Source of the DNA: Thiobacter sp964445085
GTDB taxonomy: Bacteria > Pseudomonadota > Gammaproteobacteria > Burkholderiales > Thiobacteraceae
Assembly (NCBI GenBank): GCA_964445085.1
Contig: CAYUJV010000057.1
Span: 1 to 18,270, forward strand
Direction: 5' to 3'
Length of the DNA: 18,270 nt
Shown: positions 6,472 to 16,149 of the stretch, piece after piece
How the letters are laid out: each line of letters opens with the position of its first letter
How positions within the stretch are numbered: the stretch's first letter is position 1
The notes under the pieces: model-generated
Databases searched by the model: none
What the model saw: the letters and a program-made list of their open reading frames with translations, nothing else
What the model was told of the DNA's origin: nothing
Translations under genes and position numbers: made by a program

Positions 6472-7076
6472 TTTCTTTCCCGAAACCGCTGATACAGGGC
6501 CAACACCCGCGGCACGTACTGAATCGTCTCGCGGTAAGGCGGAATCCGCCGGCCATGGCGCAGCACGGCGCCCTCCCCCGCGTTGTAGGCAGCCAGCGCC
6601 AGCTGCAGGTTGTTGTCGAACTGGCGCAGCAGGTCGCGCAGGTAGCGCGCGCCGGCGCGAAGATTTTGCGCCGGGTCGTTCAGGTTGGTGGCGCCGTAGC
6701 GGCGCGCGGTGTCGGGCATCAGCTGCATCAGACCCACCGCACCCTTGGGCGACACGGCCCGGGGATCGTAGCCGGACTCGGTGGAGATCAGGGCATGCAG
6801 CAAGGGTTCTTCGAGATCATAGGTGCGCGCGGTCTCGGCCACCAGCGGCGCCAGGCGCCTTTGATTTTCCCAGTTGATGCGCGCGCCGCTCACGGATACG
6901 GCAAGCGTCGGGTTCGCCGCGACCTCGGTCCGCAGCAGCAGTGCATAGCGCTCATCCTGCTTCGAATCGGACAGCACCAGGGTGCCGGCTTCGTCCGTAT
7001 AGCCAAAAATATCCGCCCGGGCCGCAAGCGGTCCGGTCAGGCACAGGCAGGCCAGCAGGATGTTGAGTGGTTTCAT
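6468..7076 (-). CDS. Secreted lytic transglycosylase (SLT domain)
   Basis: This 202-residue protein has a Sec signal peptide (cleavage after ARA at about residue 21), a short DUF4124-like segment DIFGYTDEAGTLVLSD and a C-terminal lytic transglycosylase domain. The catalytic Glu100 lies in HALISTESGYDPRAVSPKGA, followed by GLMQLMPDTARRYG and ALAAYNAGEGAV, all hallmarks of the family. It would cleave peptidoglycan glycan strands in the periplasm. Its start is 32 nt after the last pseudopilin gene, in the same direction, so it is probably the final gene of the secretion operon and opens the wall for the machine. No Shine-Dalgarno is visible; instead CTTTTGCAG, identical to a MITE end, directly precedes the ATG. 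Its stop codon is the CTAG flank of MITE copy 2. Confidence 0.92.
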   Translation of the reverse strand: MKPLNILLACLCLTGPLAARADIFGYTDEAGTLVLSDSKQDERYALLLRTEVAANPTLAVSVSGARINWENQRRLAPLVAETARTYDLEEPLLHALISTESGYDPRAVSPKGAVGLMQLMPDTARRYGATNLNDPAQNLRAGARYLRDLLRQFDNNLQLALAAYNAGEGAVLRHGRRIPPYRETIQYVPRVLALYQRFRERN

Positions 7077-7108
7077 CTGCAAAAGAGTGCGCGCCCGAAT
7101 CGCTGCGC

Positions 7109-7648
7109 CTATTGCACTGGCGCCTGGTCTGGCGGCGGGCCGGAGGCCGGTGCAGCGGCCGGCGGCTTCAGGGCCGGCAAAGGCTGCACCGGGCTGTAGA
7201 CAAACTTCCACTCCGCGTAGCTGGAACTGCCCTCGAAGGATTTGTCTTCCTCGTCGAAATTGCCGGTCTTGACGGGCGCGCCGCTGCCGAGGCTGTACAC
7301 CCCCATGATGCCGCCCCCCACCCCTCTGACCAGCCCCCATTGTTGCTTGCCGGTCATCGGGTCGACGTATACGCGGCGCAGATAGCGCACCGTCGCCGCG
7401 TAGCGCTTGTCCCGCAGCATGTCCTCCAGGGTCTTCGGGTATTGCTTGCTGCCGCCCGGACTGCGCTCGTAGTAGAGGCCGATGGCCCTGCGGAATTCAT
7501 GGCCGACGAAGAGCAACTCGCGCTCCTTCTCGCGCTGGTTCAGGGTGTGCCAGACGGTGGCAGTGCTCGCCAGCACCGCCCCCATGAGGGCGACCAGAAG
7601 CAGCACGCCGAGATAGGTGAATCCCCGTTCGCGCACGGCCCGCCTCAC
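7109..7648 (-). CDS. Type II secretion pseudopilin with no Glu5 and a proline-rich tail
   Basis: The class III signal is RERG|FTYLGVLLLVALMGAVL: cleavage before Phe10, then a hydrophobic helix. Mature position 5, normally Glu, is Gly14. The globular part keeps the GspG-type pattern with FRRAIGLYYERSPGG, YPKTLEDML and YLRRVYVDPMTGKQQWG, and ends in a Pro/Ala-rich tail (PPAAAPASGPPPDQAPVQ). Absence of Glu5 is a feature of tip-type minor pseudopilins such as GspK, although this protein is shorter (179 residues) and otherwise not GspK-like. I use the GTG at 7648, whose GTGA overlaps the stop of the previous gene; a GTG at 7636 is also possible. It is probably processed by a prepilin peptidase encoded elsewhere. 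Confidence 0.85.
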   Translation of the reverse strand: MRRAVRERGFTYLGVLLLVALMGAVLASTATVWHTLNQREKERELLFVGHEFRRAIGLYYERSPGGSKQYPKTLEDMLRDKRYAATVRYLRRVYVDPMTGKQQWGLVRGVGGGIMGVYSLGSGAPVKTGNFDEEDKSFEGSSSYAEWKFVYSPVQPLPALKPPAAAPASGPPPDQAPVQ

Positions 7649-8022
7649 CAGGAAGCGTAGGCGCTGCCATCCGAGGCGTTGCCCTCCGCCCCGCTTCTGA
7701 CATCGTAGACGGCGCCCTTCCCCGCATCCTCCGGCGGCACCACGACCCAGGTGGCCGCGCTGTCGGTGATGGGGTCGACGGGGATGCTGCGCAGGTACTT
7801 CTTCGCCACCAGGTCGTCGAGCGCATCGGGATACTTGCCAGTGTCGCCGTAGTATTTGTCCAGGGCATCGCGCATGGTCGCCAGATCCTGCCGCAGCACC
7901 GCCTCCTTCGACCGTTCCATGCTGTGGAAATAGCGCGGCACGGCGATGCTGAGCAGCGTCGCGATGATGGCCATCACCACCAGGAGTTCGATGAGCGTAA
8001 AGCCCGACCTGTTTTGCTTCAC
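7645..8022 (-). CDS. GspG-like pseudopilin (125 residues)
   Basis: The N-terminus MKQNRSG|FTLIELLVVMAIIATL is a classic type IV pilin/pseudopilin leader, cleaved before Phe8, with Glu5 present (Glu12). The globular part shows the GspG-family pattern: LRQDLATMRDALDKYYGDTG, KYPDALDDLV and LRSIPVDPIT. It ends ASDGSAYASW. It would be inserted in the inner membrane, processed by a prepilin peptidase and built into the periplasmic pseudopilus. The start is a GTG at 8022, 3 nt after the previous stop; its own stop overlaps the next GTG. It is related to both neighbouring pseudopilins, which suggests tandem duplication. Which minor subunit (H, I or J) it replaces cannot be told from sequence alone. 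Confidence 0.9.
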   Translation of the reverse strand: MKQNRSGFTLIELLVVMAIIATLLSIAVPRYFHSMERSKEAVLRQDLATMRDALDKYYGDTGKYPDALDDLVAKKYLRSIPVDPITDSAATWVVVPPEDAGKGAVYDVRSGAEGNASDGSAYASW

Positions 8023-8025
8023 CGC

Positions 8026-8508
8026 CTACCACTCCCGATACGGGACGCCGTTGAGCCCAACGCCCGGGCTCAGCGAATACACGTCGAACACGTCATTCCC
8101 CTCGCTCGGCTCGTCCGGCGGGCTCTTGTAGGAGCGCTTGCCCCAGGTCGCGGACGCCGGGCTCACGTCGTCGGGCGCGAACGGGTCGCGCGGGATGCGA
8201 CGCAGAAAATAGATCTTCGCCCGGGTCGGGCTCTTGAAGTCCTCCACGCCCTGCGCCAGGACATCCAGCGTGGGAGGATAGCCGCTGTCGTCCAGGCCCT
8301 TCTGGATGCGGCCCTCGTCCCATGCCTTCTTGTAGGCATCGATCGCGGTGCGAATCTCGCGCAGGTCGGCGCGCAGCTCCTGCTCCTTGCTGCGCTTCAC
8401 CGCCACCTCGGCCATGGGCATCGCCACCGTGGCCAGCAGCGCCACGATGGCCACCGTGACCACCAGTTCGATCAGGGTGAATCCCTGCCGCCGGGAACGA
8501 CGCTTCAT
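8026..8508 (-). CDS. GspG-like pseudopilin (160 residues)
   Basis: The leader MKRRSRRQG|FTLIELVVTVAIVAL has the processing site before Phe10 and Glu5 at Glu14. The soluble domain has LRADLREIRTAIDAYKKAWD, YPPTLDVLAQGVEDF and FLRRIPRDPFAPDDV, the same layout as the two genes after it and as gspG. The C-terminus NDVFDVYSLSPGVGLNG resembles the end of GspG-type domains. It is expected in the periplasmic pseudopilus. The ATG at 8508 overlaps the secretin stop as ATGA, which points to translational coupling. Confidence 0.9.
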   Translation of the reverse strand: MKRRSRRQGFTLIELVVTVAIVALLATVAMPMAEVAVKRSKEQELRADLREIRTAIDAYKKAWDEGRIQKGLDDSGYPPTLDVLAQGVEDFKSPTRAKIYFLRRIPRDPFAPDDVSPASATWGKRSYKSPPDEPSEGNDVFDVYSLSPGVGLNGVPYREW

Positions 8509-10808
8509 TGGGCAGTGATGCTCAGCGTGCTCGGCGGCGGCGTGGCGGACGCAACCGGCGCGCCCCCGGCATCCTGCGCCGCGAGGTTCTCGATCGCCAG
8601 GCTGGCGCTTCCCCCGCCTTCCAGGGAATGCAGGCTCACCTGGACGACATTGCCGCCGCCCCGCGCGCCGCCGGCCGACCGGCTGATGGAAACATGGTAG
8701 CGGCCGGGCCCGCTCGGCGTCGCCTGAAAGTCGGTCGCCACCCCACCCTGCTTCATGAACGCACCCTCGGCGACCCCGACGACGCCGATCTGCTCCGGGT
8801 CGTATACCAGATCGAAACTCAAGGTCTGGATGTCGGCCGGCGCCGCCAGGTTCACGGCCACCGCGAAGTCGCTGTTGGGCCGCACCTGGGGCGGCGGCAC
8901 CAGCGACATCACCAGCTGGCTGACCCCGACGGGCGTGGCCGGCCGGACCGCGGTCTGGCCGGCATTGCCGGACGCAGGCGTGGCGCCCATGTCCTGGGAC
9001 GAGCGCAGGCTCAGCGGCGCGCCGCCGATGGCGGAGTCGGTGCCGGAAGGGAACTCCATCGCCGCCATTTCCGGCCGCACGATGTTGCGCACGATGTGCG
9101 GCGTGATCAAGAGCACGATCTCGGTCTTGCTCGCCTCGTCGCGATGGGTGGAGAACAGATGCCCCAGCAGCGGCAGGTCGCCCAGCCCGGGGATCTTGCT
9201 CGCGTTCTTGCGGTCCTCGTCGCTGATGAGGCCGGCCAGCGCCTGGGTTTCGCCATCCTTGAGGCGCAGCACCGTGGCGGCATTGCGCGTGCCCACCTGA
9301 TAGGTCAGGCTGCCGCTCTGGCTGCGGATCTCGCGCACGATGTTGGACACCTCGAGGCCAACTTTCATGCTCACCTCGTTGTCGAGGGAGATGGTCGGCT
9401 CGACATCCAGCTTGAGACCGACATCCAGGTAGTTCACCGATTCGGAAACGCCGACGTTGGCGGTAGAGGTGGTGGTGATCACCGGCACCTTCTCGCCGAT
9501 GTGAATCTTGGCCTTCTCCTTGTTCTTCACGCGGATGCGCGGATTGGCGAGGATCTGCGCGTCGCCGTCCTCCTTCTTGAGATTCAGCTGCAGGTTGGGC
9601 GACACGGCGATGTTGCCGCCGGTGAGATTGCGCAGTGTTTCCACGGTCACGAGGTTCTGGGTCTGGGTCGCGCTGTTGAAGACGATGGTCCCGGCCGTGG
9701 TCGTCTGGGTGTTCTGGGTCACCAGGTTCAACGCGGTGAACTGGTTCGGCCACTGGACGCCGAGATCGAGCAGCTTGTTGCGCTTCACTTCCATCACTTC
9801 CACGTCCAGCACCACTTCCGGCTCGGCGCGATCCTGCGCAGCGATCAGCTTCTCCGCCAACCGGATCGCCTCCGGCGTGTCCTTCATCACCAGCAGGTTG
9901 AGCTTCTCGTCGATAAAGACATCGCGCGTCTTCACCAGCGTCTTGATCATGTTGAGCGTCTGCTTCACGTCCGCATTTGCCAGATAGAAGGCCCGCACCA
10001 CCAGTTCCTGGTAGTCCTTGGTCTTGGCCGGCGTGTTGGGATAGATGAGGATGGTGTTGTCGTTGAGTACCCGTTTCTCAAGCTGGTTGGTGACCATGAG
10101 CAGATTGATCACGTCCTCGATGGTCGTGTTCCTGACGAAAATGGTGGAGCGCAAATCGGGCCGCACGTCGCGGTCGAAAATGAAGTTGATGTTGGTGGCG
10201 CGGGAGATCACCTCGAAAATCGAGCGCAGGTTCGCATCGCGGAACTCAAGGGTGATCGGCTTGCGGAACGCCGCGCTCAGGCTGGGGCCGGCGCTCTTCT
10301 TCGCCACCCGCTTTTCCTCGATCTGCTGCTGCAGCGCGCGCGCCTGGGCGTTGCGTGGATTTTCCATCAGTATCTGCCGCAGCACCGCGTCCGCGCCATC
10401 GAGGTCGCCGGCCTTCACGCTCTTGCCTGCCTGCACCAGCATCTCGTCATGACGCCGGTCCATGCCCACGCCTTCCAGCCCCTCGGCGGCCCGGATATTG
10501 TGTGCGTCGTAGCGATACACTTGGCGGTAGATGCGTTCGGCCTGCTCATACTGCTTGGCCGCTCGCGCCGCATCGCCGTTGGCCAGCAGCTGGGCAATGT
10601 ACAGGTCGCGGTTGTGCAGATAGTAGGTGCGGAACTCGAGGTTGTCGGGATTCGCGCGCATCGCGGCTTCCAGCTGCGCCAGCCCCTGCTCGACCTGTCC
10701 CTGCCCGATCAGGGCACGGCCGTCCTTGAACGCCTGCTCGCCCGCCGCGCACGCCGTCAGCAGCACCGCCGCGGCCAGCCACAGCGCCGCATTTCGAATC
10801 TTGTTCAC
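8505..10808 (-). CDS. gspD: Lipidated secretin with C-terminal cohesin-like domain
   Basis: This 767-residue outer-membrane channel protein starts at GTG 10808, overlapping the previous stop as GTGA. A signal sequence ends in the lipobox LTAC, so Cys20 is probably lipidated. Residues about 23-165 look like TPR repeats (LAQLEAAMRANPDN; AERIYRQVYRYDAHN; AVLRQILMENPRNA). An STN/N-type domain follows (ITLEFRDANLRSIFEVISRA, 185-204; VINLLMVTNQLEKRV), then the secretin core at about 395-575 with VPVITT, GLKLDVEPTIS and GLGDLPLLGHLFS ... EIVLLITPHIVR. A low-complexity linker (576-627) leads to residues 630-767, which look like a cohesin domain: an LAAPADIQTLSFDLVYDPEQ core, GRYHVSISRS and a final beta-strand LSITAQ. 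The tail makes this unlike textbook GspD; the secretin assignment itself is secure. Confidence 0.93.
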   Translation of the reverse strand: MNKIRNAALWLAAAVLLTACAAGEQAFKDGRALIGQGQVEQGLAQLEAAMRANPDNLEFRTYYLHNRDLYIAQLLANGDAARAAKQYEQAERIYRQVYRYDAHNIRAAEGLEGVGMDRRHDEMLVQAGKSVKAGDLDGADAVLRQILMENPRNAQARALQQQIEEKRVAKKSAGPSLSAAFRKPITLEFRDANLRSIFEVISRATNINFIFDRDVRPDLRSTIFVRNTTIEDVINLLMVTNQLEKRVLNDNTILIYPNTPAKTKDYQELVVRAFYLANADVKQTLNMIKTLVKTRDVFIDEKLNLLVMKDTPEAIRLAEKLIAAQDRAEPEVVLDVEVMEVKRNKLLDLGVQWPNQFTALNLVTQNTQTTTAGTIVFNSATQTQNLVTVETLRNLTGGNIAVSPNLQLNLKKEDGDAQILANPRIRVKNKEKAKIHIGEKVPVITTTSTANVGVSESVNYLDVGLKLDVEPTISLDNEVSMKVGLEVSNIVREIRSQSGSLTYQVGTRNAATVLRLKDGETQALAGLISDEDRKNASKIPGLGDLPLLGHLFSTHRDEASKTEIVLLITPHIVRNIVRPEMAAMEFPSGTDSAIGGAPLSLRSSQDMGATPASGNAGQTAVRPATPVGVSQLVMSLVPPPQVRPNSDFAVAVNLAAPADIQTLSFDLVYDPEQIGVVGVAEGAFMKQGGVATDFQATPSGPGRYHVSISRSAGGARGGGNVVQVSLHSLEGGGSASLAIENLAAQDAGGAPVASATPPPSTLSITAQ

Positions 10809-11305
10809 CTCAAGCTCCCCATGGCCAAAGTCTGTTGCACGTTCAGCGGCAGATAGGTCAGTGTCACGCTGCCGGCATCGATCTCGTCGATGCGATAGGT
10901 TCCGTCCAGCGTATCGCCCGCTTTCACTGCGTAGTTCCGGTCCTGCCAGGTCAGGAACACGGTCGTCCTGCCGTCCTCCACCATGCGGCCCAGATAGGCG
11001 AAGGGCAAGGGCGGCGCCGTCGGCGGCGGCGGCGGCAGCGCCTTCGGCGGCGGAGGCGGCACATACCAGGACTTGGCCGCAAACGCATCTTCCGGCTTGT
11101 CGGCCGGGGGCTGGCGCCGCAGCGCGTTTAGCGCCAGCGTTTCCGCCGCGCCGCTCTGGCGTGCAGCCGGCCGTTTCCCGGTCTTTGCCACGGCCACCAC
11201 GCTCGCGCCGTCGCTGTCGCCCATGTCCAGCCACAGGCTGCTGCCGATGCTCAGCAGCAGCAGGCTGCCCAGGATCGTCCAGCGCCTGCGCGATTCCGGC
11301 GCCAT
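10805..11305 (-). CDS. GspC/PilP-like inner-membrane alignment protein
   Basis: This 166-residue protein has one N-terminal membrane helix (about 9-27, WTILGSLLLLSIGSSLWLD), a periplasmic linker with two runs of five or more prolines (82-97), and a C-terminal beta-rich domain (about 100-166) with FAYLGRMVEDGRTTVFL, VKAGDTLDGTYRIDEIDAGS and LTYLPL. This layout fits the homology region of GspC and the periplasmic domain of PilP, which contact the secretin from the inner membrane. The position between a PilO-like gene and the secretin gene is exactly that of pilP. Its ATG overlaps the previous stop by one base (TGATG), and its stop overlaps the secretin GTG. The name GspC or PilP cannot be settled by eye. 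Confidence 0.78.
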   Translation of the reverse strand: MAPESRRRWTILGSLLLLSIGSSLWLDMGDSDGASVVAVAKTGKRPAARQSGAAETLALNALRRQPPADKPEDAFAAKSWYVPPPPPKALPPPPPTAPPLPFAYLGRMVEDGRTTVFLTWQDRNYAVKAGDTLDGTYRIDEIDAGSVTLTYLPLNVQQTLAMGSLR

Positions 11306-11847
11306 CACCGGGCCCCCAGAAACAGGGTGAACCGGACGCGCGCCTCCACGCCTGGCGCGCCCACGGCTTCGCGCTTGAAGCCCACGTCCTCCAAGGCCGC
11401 CACGGGCACGTCGGTCAGCACGGCATCGATGAACTTGCGCACCTGCAGGTAGCTGCCCTTCACCGGGAAAGTCACCTGATAGCGCACCAGCTTTCCGCTC
11501 TTGTCCGGCGCCGAGCGATACTCGCCCTGCTCCAGCACGAGGCCCTGCCTGCTGGCCGCGGCATAGATCTTGTCGAGCCAGGCCGTCGTGCCGGACGACG
11601 AAAAAAAGCCGTAGAACTCGGCCAGCTGCGCTTCGGCACCGGTCAACGTGATACCGCCGCGCTCCGCCTGCTGGATGCGTTCGCGCAGGGAGGTCGTCTG
11701 GTATTCGAGCTGGCGCAGCCTCGCTTCGTCGCGCTTCACGACCACCCCATACGAAATCGCGCTGCCCACCAGCAGCAGCAAGCCGAGCATGCCGCCCCAG
11801 CCGAGGCGGACTGCCGCCCGGCGCAGCCACCATGCCAGGGCCTTCAT
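11305..11847 (-). CDS. PilO/GspM-like inner-membrane protein
   Basis: The 180-residue protein has a short basic cytosolic N-terminus, one membrane helix (about 17-36, LGWGGMLGLLLLVGSAISYG), a predicted coiled coil (KRDEARLRQLEYQTTSLRER) and a periplasmic alpha/beta domain in which VRYQVTFPVKGSYLQVRKFI and ALEDVGFKREAVG suggest the ferredoxin-like fold of PilO and GspM. Such proteins form the inner-membrane alignment complex between the assembly platform and the secretin. The ATG at 11847 overlaps the previous stop as ATGA. The place in the operon (M-N-O-P-secretin) supports the PilO-type assignment. Confidence 0.8.
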   Translation of the reverse strand: MKALAWWLRRAAVRLGWGGMLGLLLLVGSAISYGVVVKRDEARLRQLEYQTTSLRERIQQAERGGITLTGAEAQLAEFYGFFSSSGTTAWLDKIYAAASRQGLVLEQGEYRSAPDKSGKLVRYQVTFPVKGSYLQVRKFIDAVLTDVPVAALEDVGFKREAVGAPGVEARVRFTLFLGAR

Positions 11848-12392
11848 CGGCGCGCCTCCTGGGCGGGGCGAGCGGCCCAGTTCGCCACCAGTGCAAACCG
11901 CACCGGCTTTTCCGGATCCTGGCTGCGAAGTTCGTGCTGCGTGAGGTAGACGCCGGAGAGCACGCCGCTGCGCTCGAGACGATCGACGTAGCCCAGGATG
12001 GCGTCGAGGTTCCTTGCTTCGCCGGACAGGCGCAGCGTGCGCCGCGGCGCATCCGGCTGTACCGCGAGCAAGGCCACGTCCCGATCCCGCGCGGTCTCGA
12101 TCGCCTTGAACAGTTCGTCCCAGGGCAGCGCCAGCTGGTGCAGGATTTCGTTCGCCTGGCGCACCTCCAGCTGCAGCGCGGCGCTGTCATCCGCGCGGGC
12201 GGCGGGCAGTCGGTGCGCGCCCGCCTTCTCCAGGCTGTGCATGTTCTGCTCCGCGACGCGCAGCTTTTCCGCAAGCCGGTGCTGGGCTGCGCCCACGTAC
12301 AGGGCGGCGACCAGGCCGGCCGCCAGCAGGACGAGGCCGGCGCCGCTCAGCAACGGGCGCGTGCGCCGGAAATCGAGGGTGATGGGTCTCAT
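11844..12392 (-). CDS. PilN-like inner-membrane protein
   Basis: The 182-residue product opens with a short cytosolic segment MRPITLDFRRTRP, as in PilN where this tail docks into PilM. One membrane helix (about 13-35), a coiled coil (HRLAEKLRVAEQNMHSLEKA) and a periplasmic ferredoxin-like domain follow (about 95-170: VALLAVQPDAPRRTLRLSGE; LDAILGYVDRLERSGV). The topology and order match PilN, or the membrane and periplasmic part of GspL. I start it at the ATG 12392, 10 nt after the previous stop with GAGCAGG as a Shine-Dalgarno; the longer frame would overlap the upstream gene widely. Confidence 0.8.
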   Translation of the reverse strand: MRPITLDFRRTRPLLSGAGLVLLAAGLVAALYVGAAQHRLAEKLRVAEQNMHSLEKAGAHRLPAARADDSAALQLEVRQANEILHQLALPWDELFKAIETARDRDVALLAVQPDAPRRTLRLSGEARNLDAILGYVDRLERSGVLSGVYLTQHELRSQDPEKPVRFALVANWAARPAQEARR

Positions 12393-12402
12393 GGGCGCCT
12401 GC

Positions 12403-13207
12403 TCATGCGACGGCCATGACGTAGGGTGCGTCGGCGTCCGCGGACAGGCCAAACCGCAGGGGCGGCCGCAGCCACTCGAAGCGCCACGGCCCGCTGGCGG
12501 GAAGAGTCGGCTTGCACCCATCCGCCGCGTACACATAGACGCGATCCGGCACTTCGGCGATCCCCTTGAGCCGCCGCTCCCGCTCCAGCAGCACGGGAAG
12601 CTCCGCGGCCCAGGAATCGGAGGCCGCCTTGCGCGCCGTCACGACTTCCCAGGCACCGTCGCGCGCCAGCGACAGCAGAAGCTTGCCGTTTTCCACCATG
12701 ACGAACCAGGCCGAGGCGGCCGTGAAGGCGGCGTGCACGGCATTGAAGGCGGCGGCCAGCCCGGGCCGCACGGAAACCAGTCGCGACCCGGCGGCGGCGA
12801 AGCTCGCATCCAGCCCGTCGAGCAGTCGCTGATCGACGGCGCAGGCCAGGGTCGGCTGTCCCCGGCGCGCTTCGTCCACCCGGATCGCCCACTCCTTCGC
12901 CGCCTCCCCGTGCACCTGGCCGAAGCACTGCCTGGCATAGGCCGCCAGCTCCTCGCTCGTGCTGATCTCGTCGCTCCACGGCAGGAGCTGGTAGCGCACG
13001 AAGTGATTGGACAGCACCACGGCCGCATCCGCCCCCTGCCACGGGGCGCGGCTCAGCAGGCCCTGGGACAGCGTGTCCAGCGCGCCCCGCCATGGCGGTG
13101 TTCCCCCGGCGCAGGGAAGCGTCTCCTTCGCCGCCACGCGCGGGCGCAGGCCGCGCGTGAGCCGCACCGCCGCCACGCGCTCCGGACTCAGGGCAATGCG
13201 CAGCTGG

Positions 13208-13227
<20 letters not shown>
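12403..13227 (-). CDS. PilM/GspL-like cytoplasmic assembly protein
   Basis: The 274-residue protein shows no membrane helix or signal. It has the diverged actin-like layout of the GspL cytoplasmic domain and PilM: an opening RIALSPERVAAVRLTRG, a mid-region AVVLSNHFVRYQLLPWS, SRLVSVRPGLAAAFNAVHAA and AWFVMVENGKLLLSLARDG. In T2SS it would bridge the ATPase GspE to the inner membrane. Unlike GspL it lacks a transmembrane and periplasmic part; that role is taken by the next gene, so the pair behaves like PilM plus PilN. The GTG start at 13227 lies within gspE (20-nt overlap). The family call rests on layout and context more than on strong motifs. Confidence 0.72.
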
Positions 13228-14934
<1,707 letters not shown>

Positions 14935-14938
<4 letters not shown>

Positions 14939-16149
14939 CGGATGCTCCCCGCCAGCTCGAAGATCGGCAGGTAGAGCAGGACGACGATGAAGCCGATCAC
15001 CACGCCGATCACGGCCATCAGCAGCGGCTCGAACAGGCGCGTGAACCAGTCGACCCAGCGCGCCATTTCATCGTCGTAGAAGGCCGCGATGCGCTCCATC
15101 ATCTCGCCCATGCGCCCGGTCCACTCGCCTACGCGCAGCATGCGCAGCGCGACCGGGGTGGTGAGCTGGTGCGTCTCCATCGCCACCGAGATCGCCTGGC
15201 CCTCGCGGATGCGCTGGGCGGCCTGCCGCATCAGGCTGCGCAGGGTGGGATGCAGCAGCCCTTCCACCATGTCCAGCGCGGTCACCACGGGGATGCCGCC
15301 GTTGAGCAGCATGCCCAGGGTGCGATAGAAGCGCGCGAGCTGGTAGACGCGCATGCGTTCGCCGATGGCCGGCACCTTCCACAGCTGCAGGCCCAGCCAG
15401 CGCTTGGTCTCCGGTCGGGACAGGGCATAGCCGGCAAGCACGACCGCGGCGGCCGCAGCCATGCCCATCTGCCAGGCGTTGGCCTCGAGGAAACGGCCCC
15501 AGGAGATCAGCACCCGCGACAGGAACGGCAGGTCGCTGCCGAGATCGTCGTAGATGTGGCTGAAACGCGGCACCACGTAACCCAGCAGAAACAGGGTGAC
15601 CAGCCCGCCCACGCTGATCAGCAGCACCGGATAAATCGATGCGGAGACGAGCTTCTTGCGCACCACATCGATCTGCGCCTGGTAGGCGATATAGCGCGAC
15701 AGGGCCTCGGGGAGATCGCCGGTGCGTTCCGCCGCGCGCACGGTCGCCACGTACAGCGGCGGGAAGACCGCGGGAAACTGTTCCAGCGCCTGGGAGAACG
15801 TGCGGCCCTCGTACAGGCGCGCGATCACTTCCTCGATGGTCTTGCGCGTTTCCGGCCGGTGTTCCTTTTCCGCCAGCGTCTGCACCGACTCGACCAGGGA
15901 CAGGCCCGCCTTCAACAGCGCGAGCAGTTCGGCGCTGAACAGCTGCAGGGGAAAGCGGCCGCGCCCGCCTCCGGTCCGCCCGGGCGCGAGCCAGGGCATG
16001 CGCCTGGCCTGCACCGAAAGCACGGCATAGCCCTGGGCCCGGGCCAGCTGCATGGCGTCCGCCTGGCTGGGGGCGTCCAGGGACAGGGCAACCACCCCCT
16101 CCCCTTCGCGCATGGCCTTCAGCTTGAATCGCATCGCCGCGGGGATCAC
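14935..16149 (-). CDS. gspF: Type II secretion inner-membrane platform protein
   Basis: GspF is the polytopic inner-membrane protein around which pseudopilins are assembled. The 404-residue protein has the standard two-fold layout: a cytosolic N-terminal part, T2SSF domain 1 (about 69-192, with FSAELLALLKAGLSLVESVQ and VRAAERTGDLPEAL), a first membrane segment 170-193, a second at 226-243, T2SSF domain 2 (about 271-393, FYRTLGMLLNGGIPVVTALD; LRVGEWTGRMGEMMERIAAF) and a last membrane helix 375-396. The GTG at 16149 overlaps the gspG stop as GTGA; an ATG at 16134 is the alternative start and would remove five residues. The protein looks complete. Confidence 0.95.

Noticed and set aside
6468..7076. 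Lytic transglycosylase as a pseudogene cut short by the MITE
   Set aside because: The SLT domain is complete through the ALYQRFRERN end, and the stop falls at the target duplication, so nothing essential seems lost.
8508..10856. A 782-codon frame antisense to the secretin gene
   Set aside because: Same kind of GC-driven antisense frame; no ribosome site, promoter or domain, and the secretin on the other strand accounts for the sequence.
10970..11065. GC-rich GGC-triplet tract in the plus strand, possible structured element
   Set aside because: It encodes the two polyproline runs of the GspC/PilP-like linker on the minus strand, which explains it fully.
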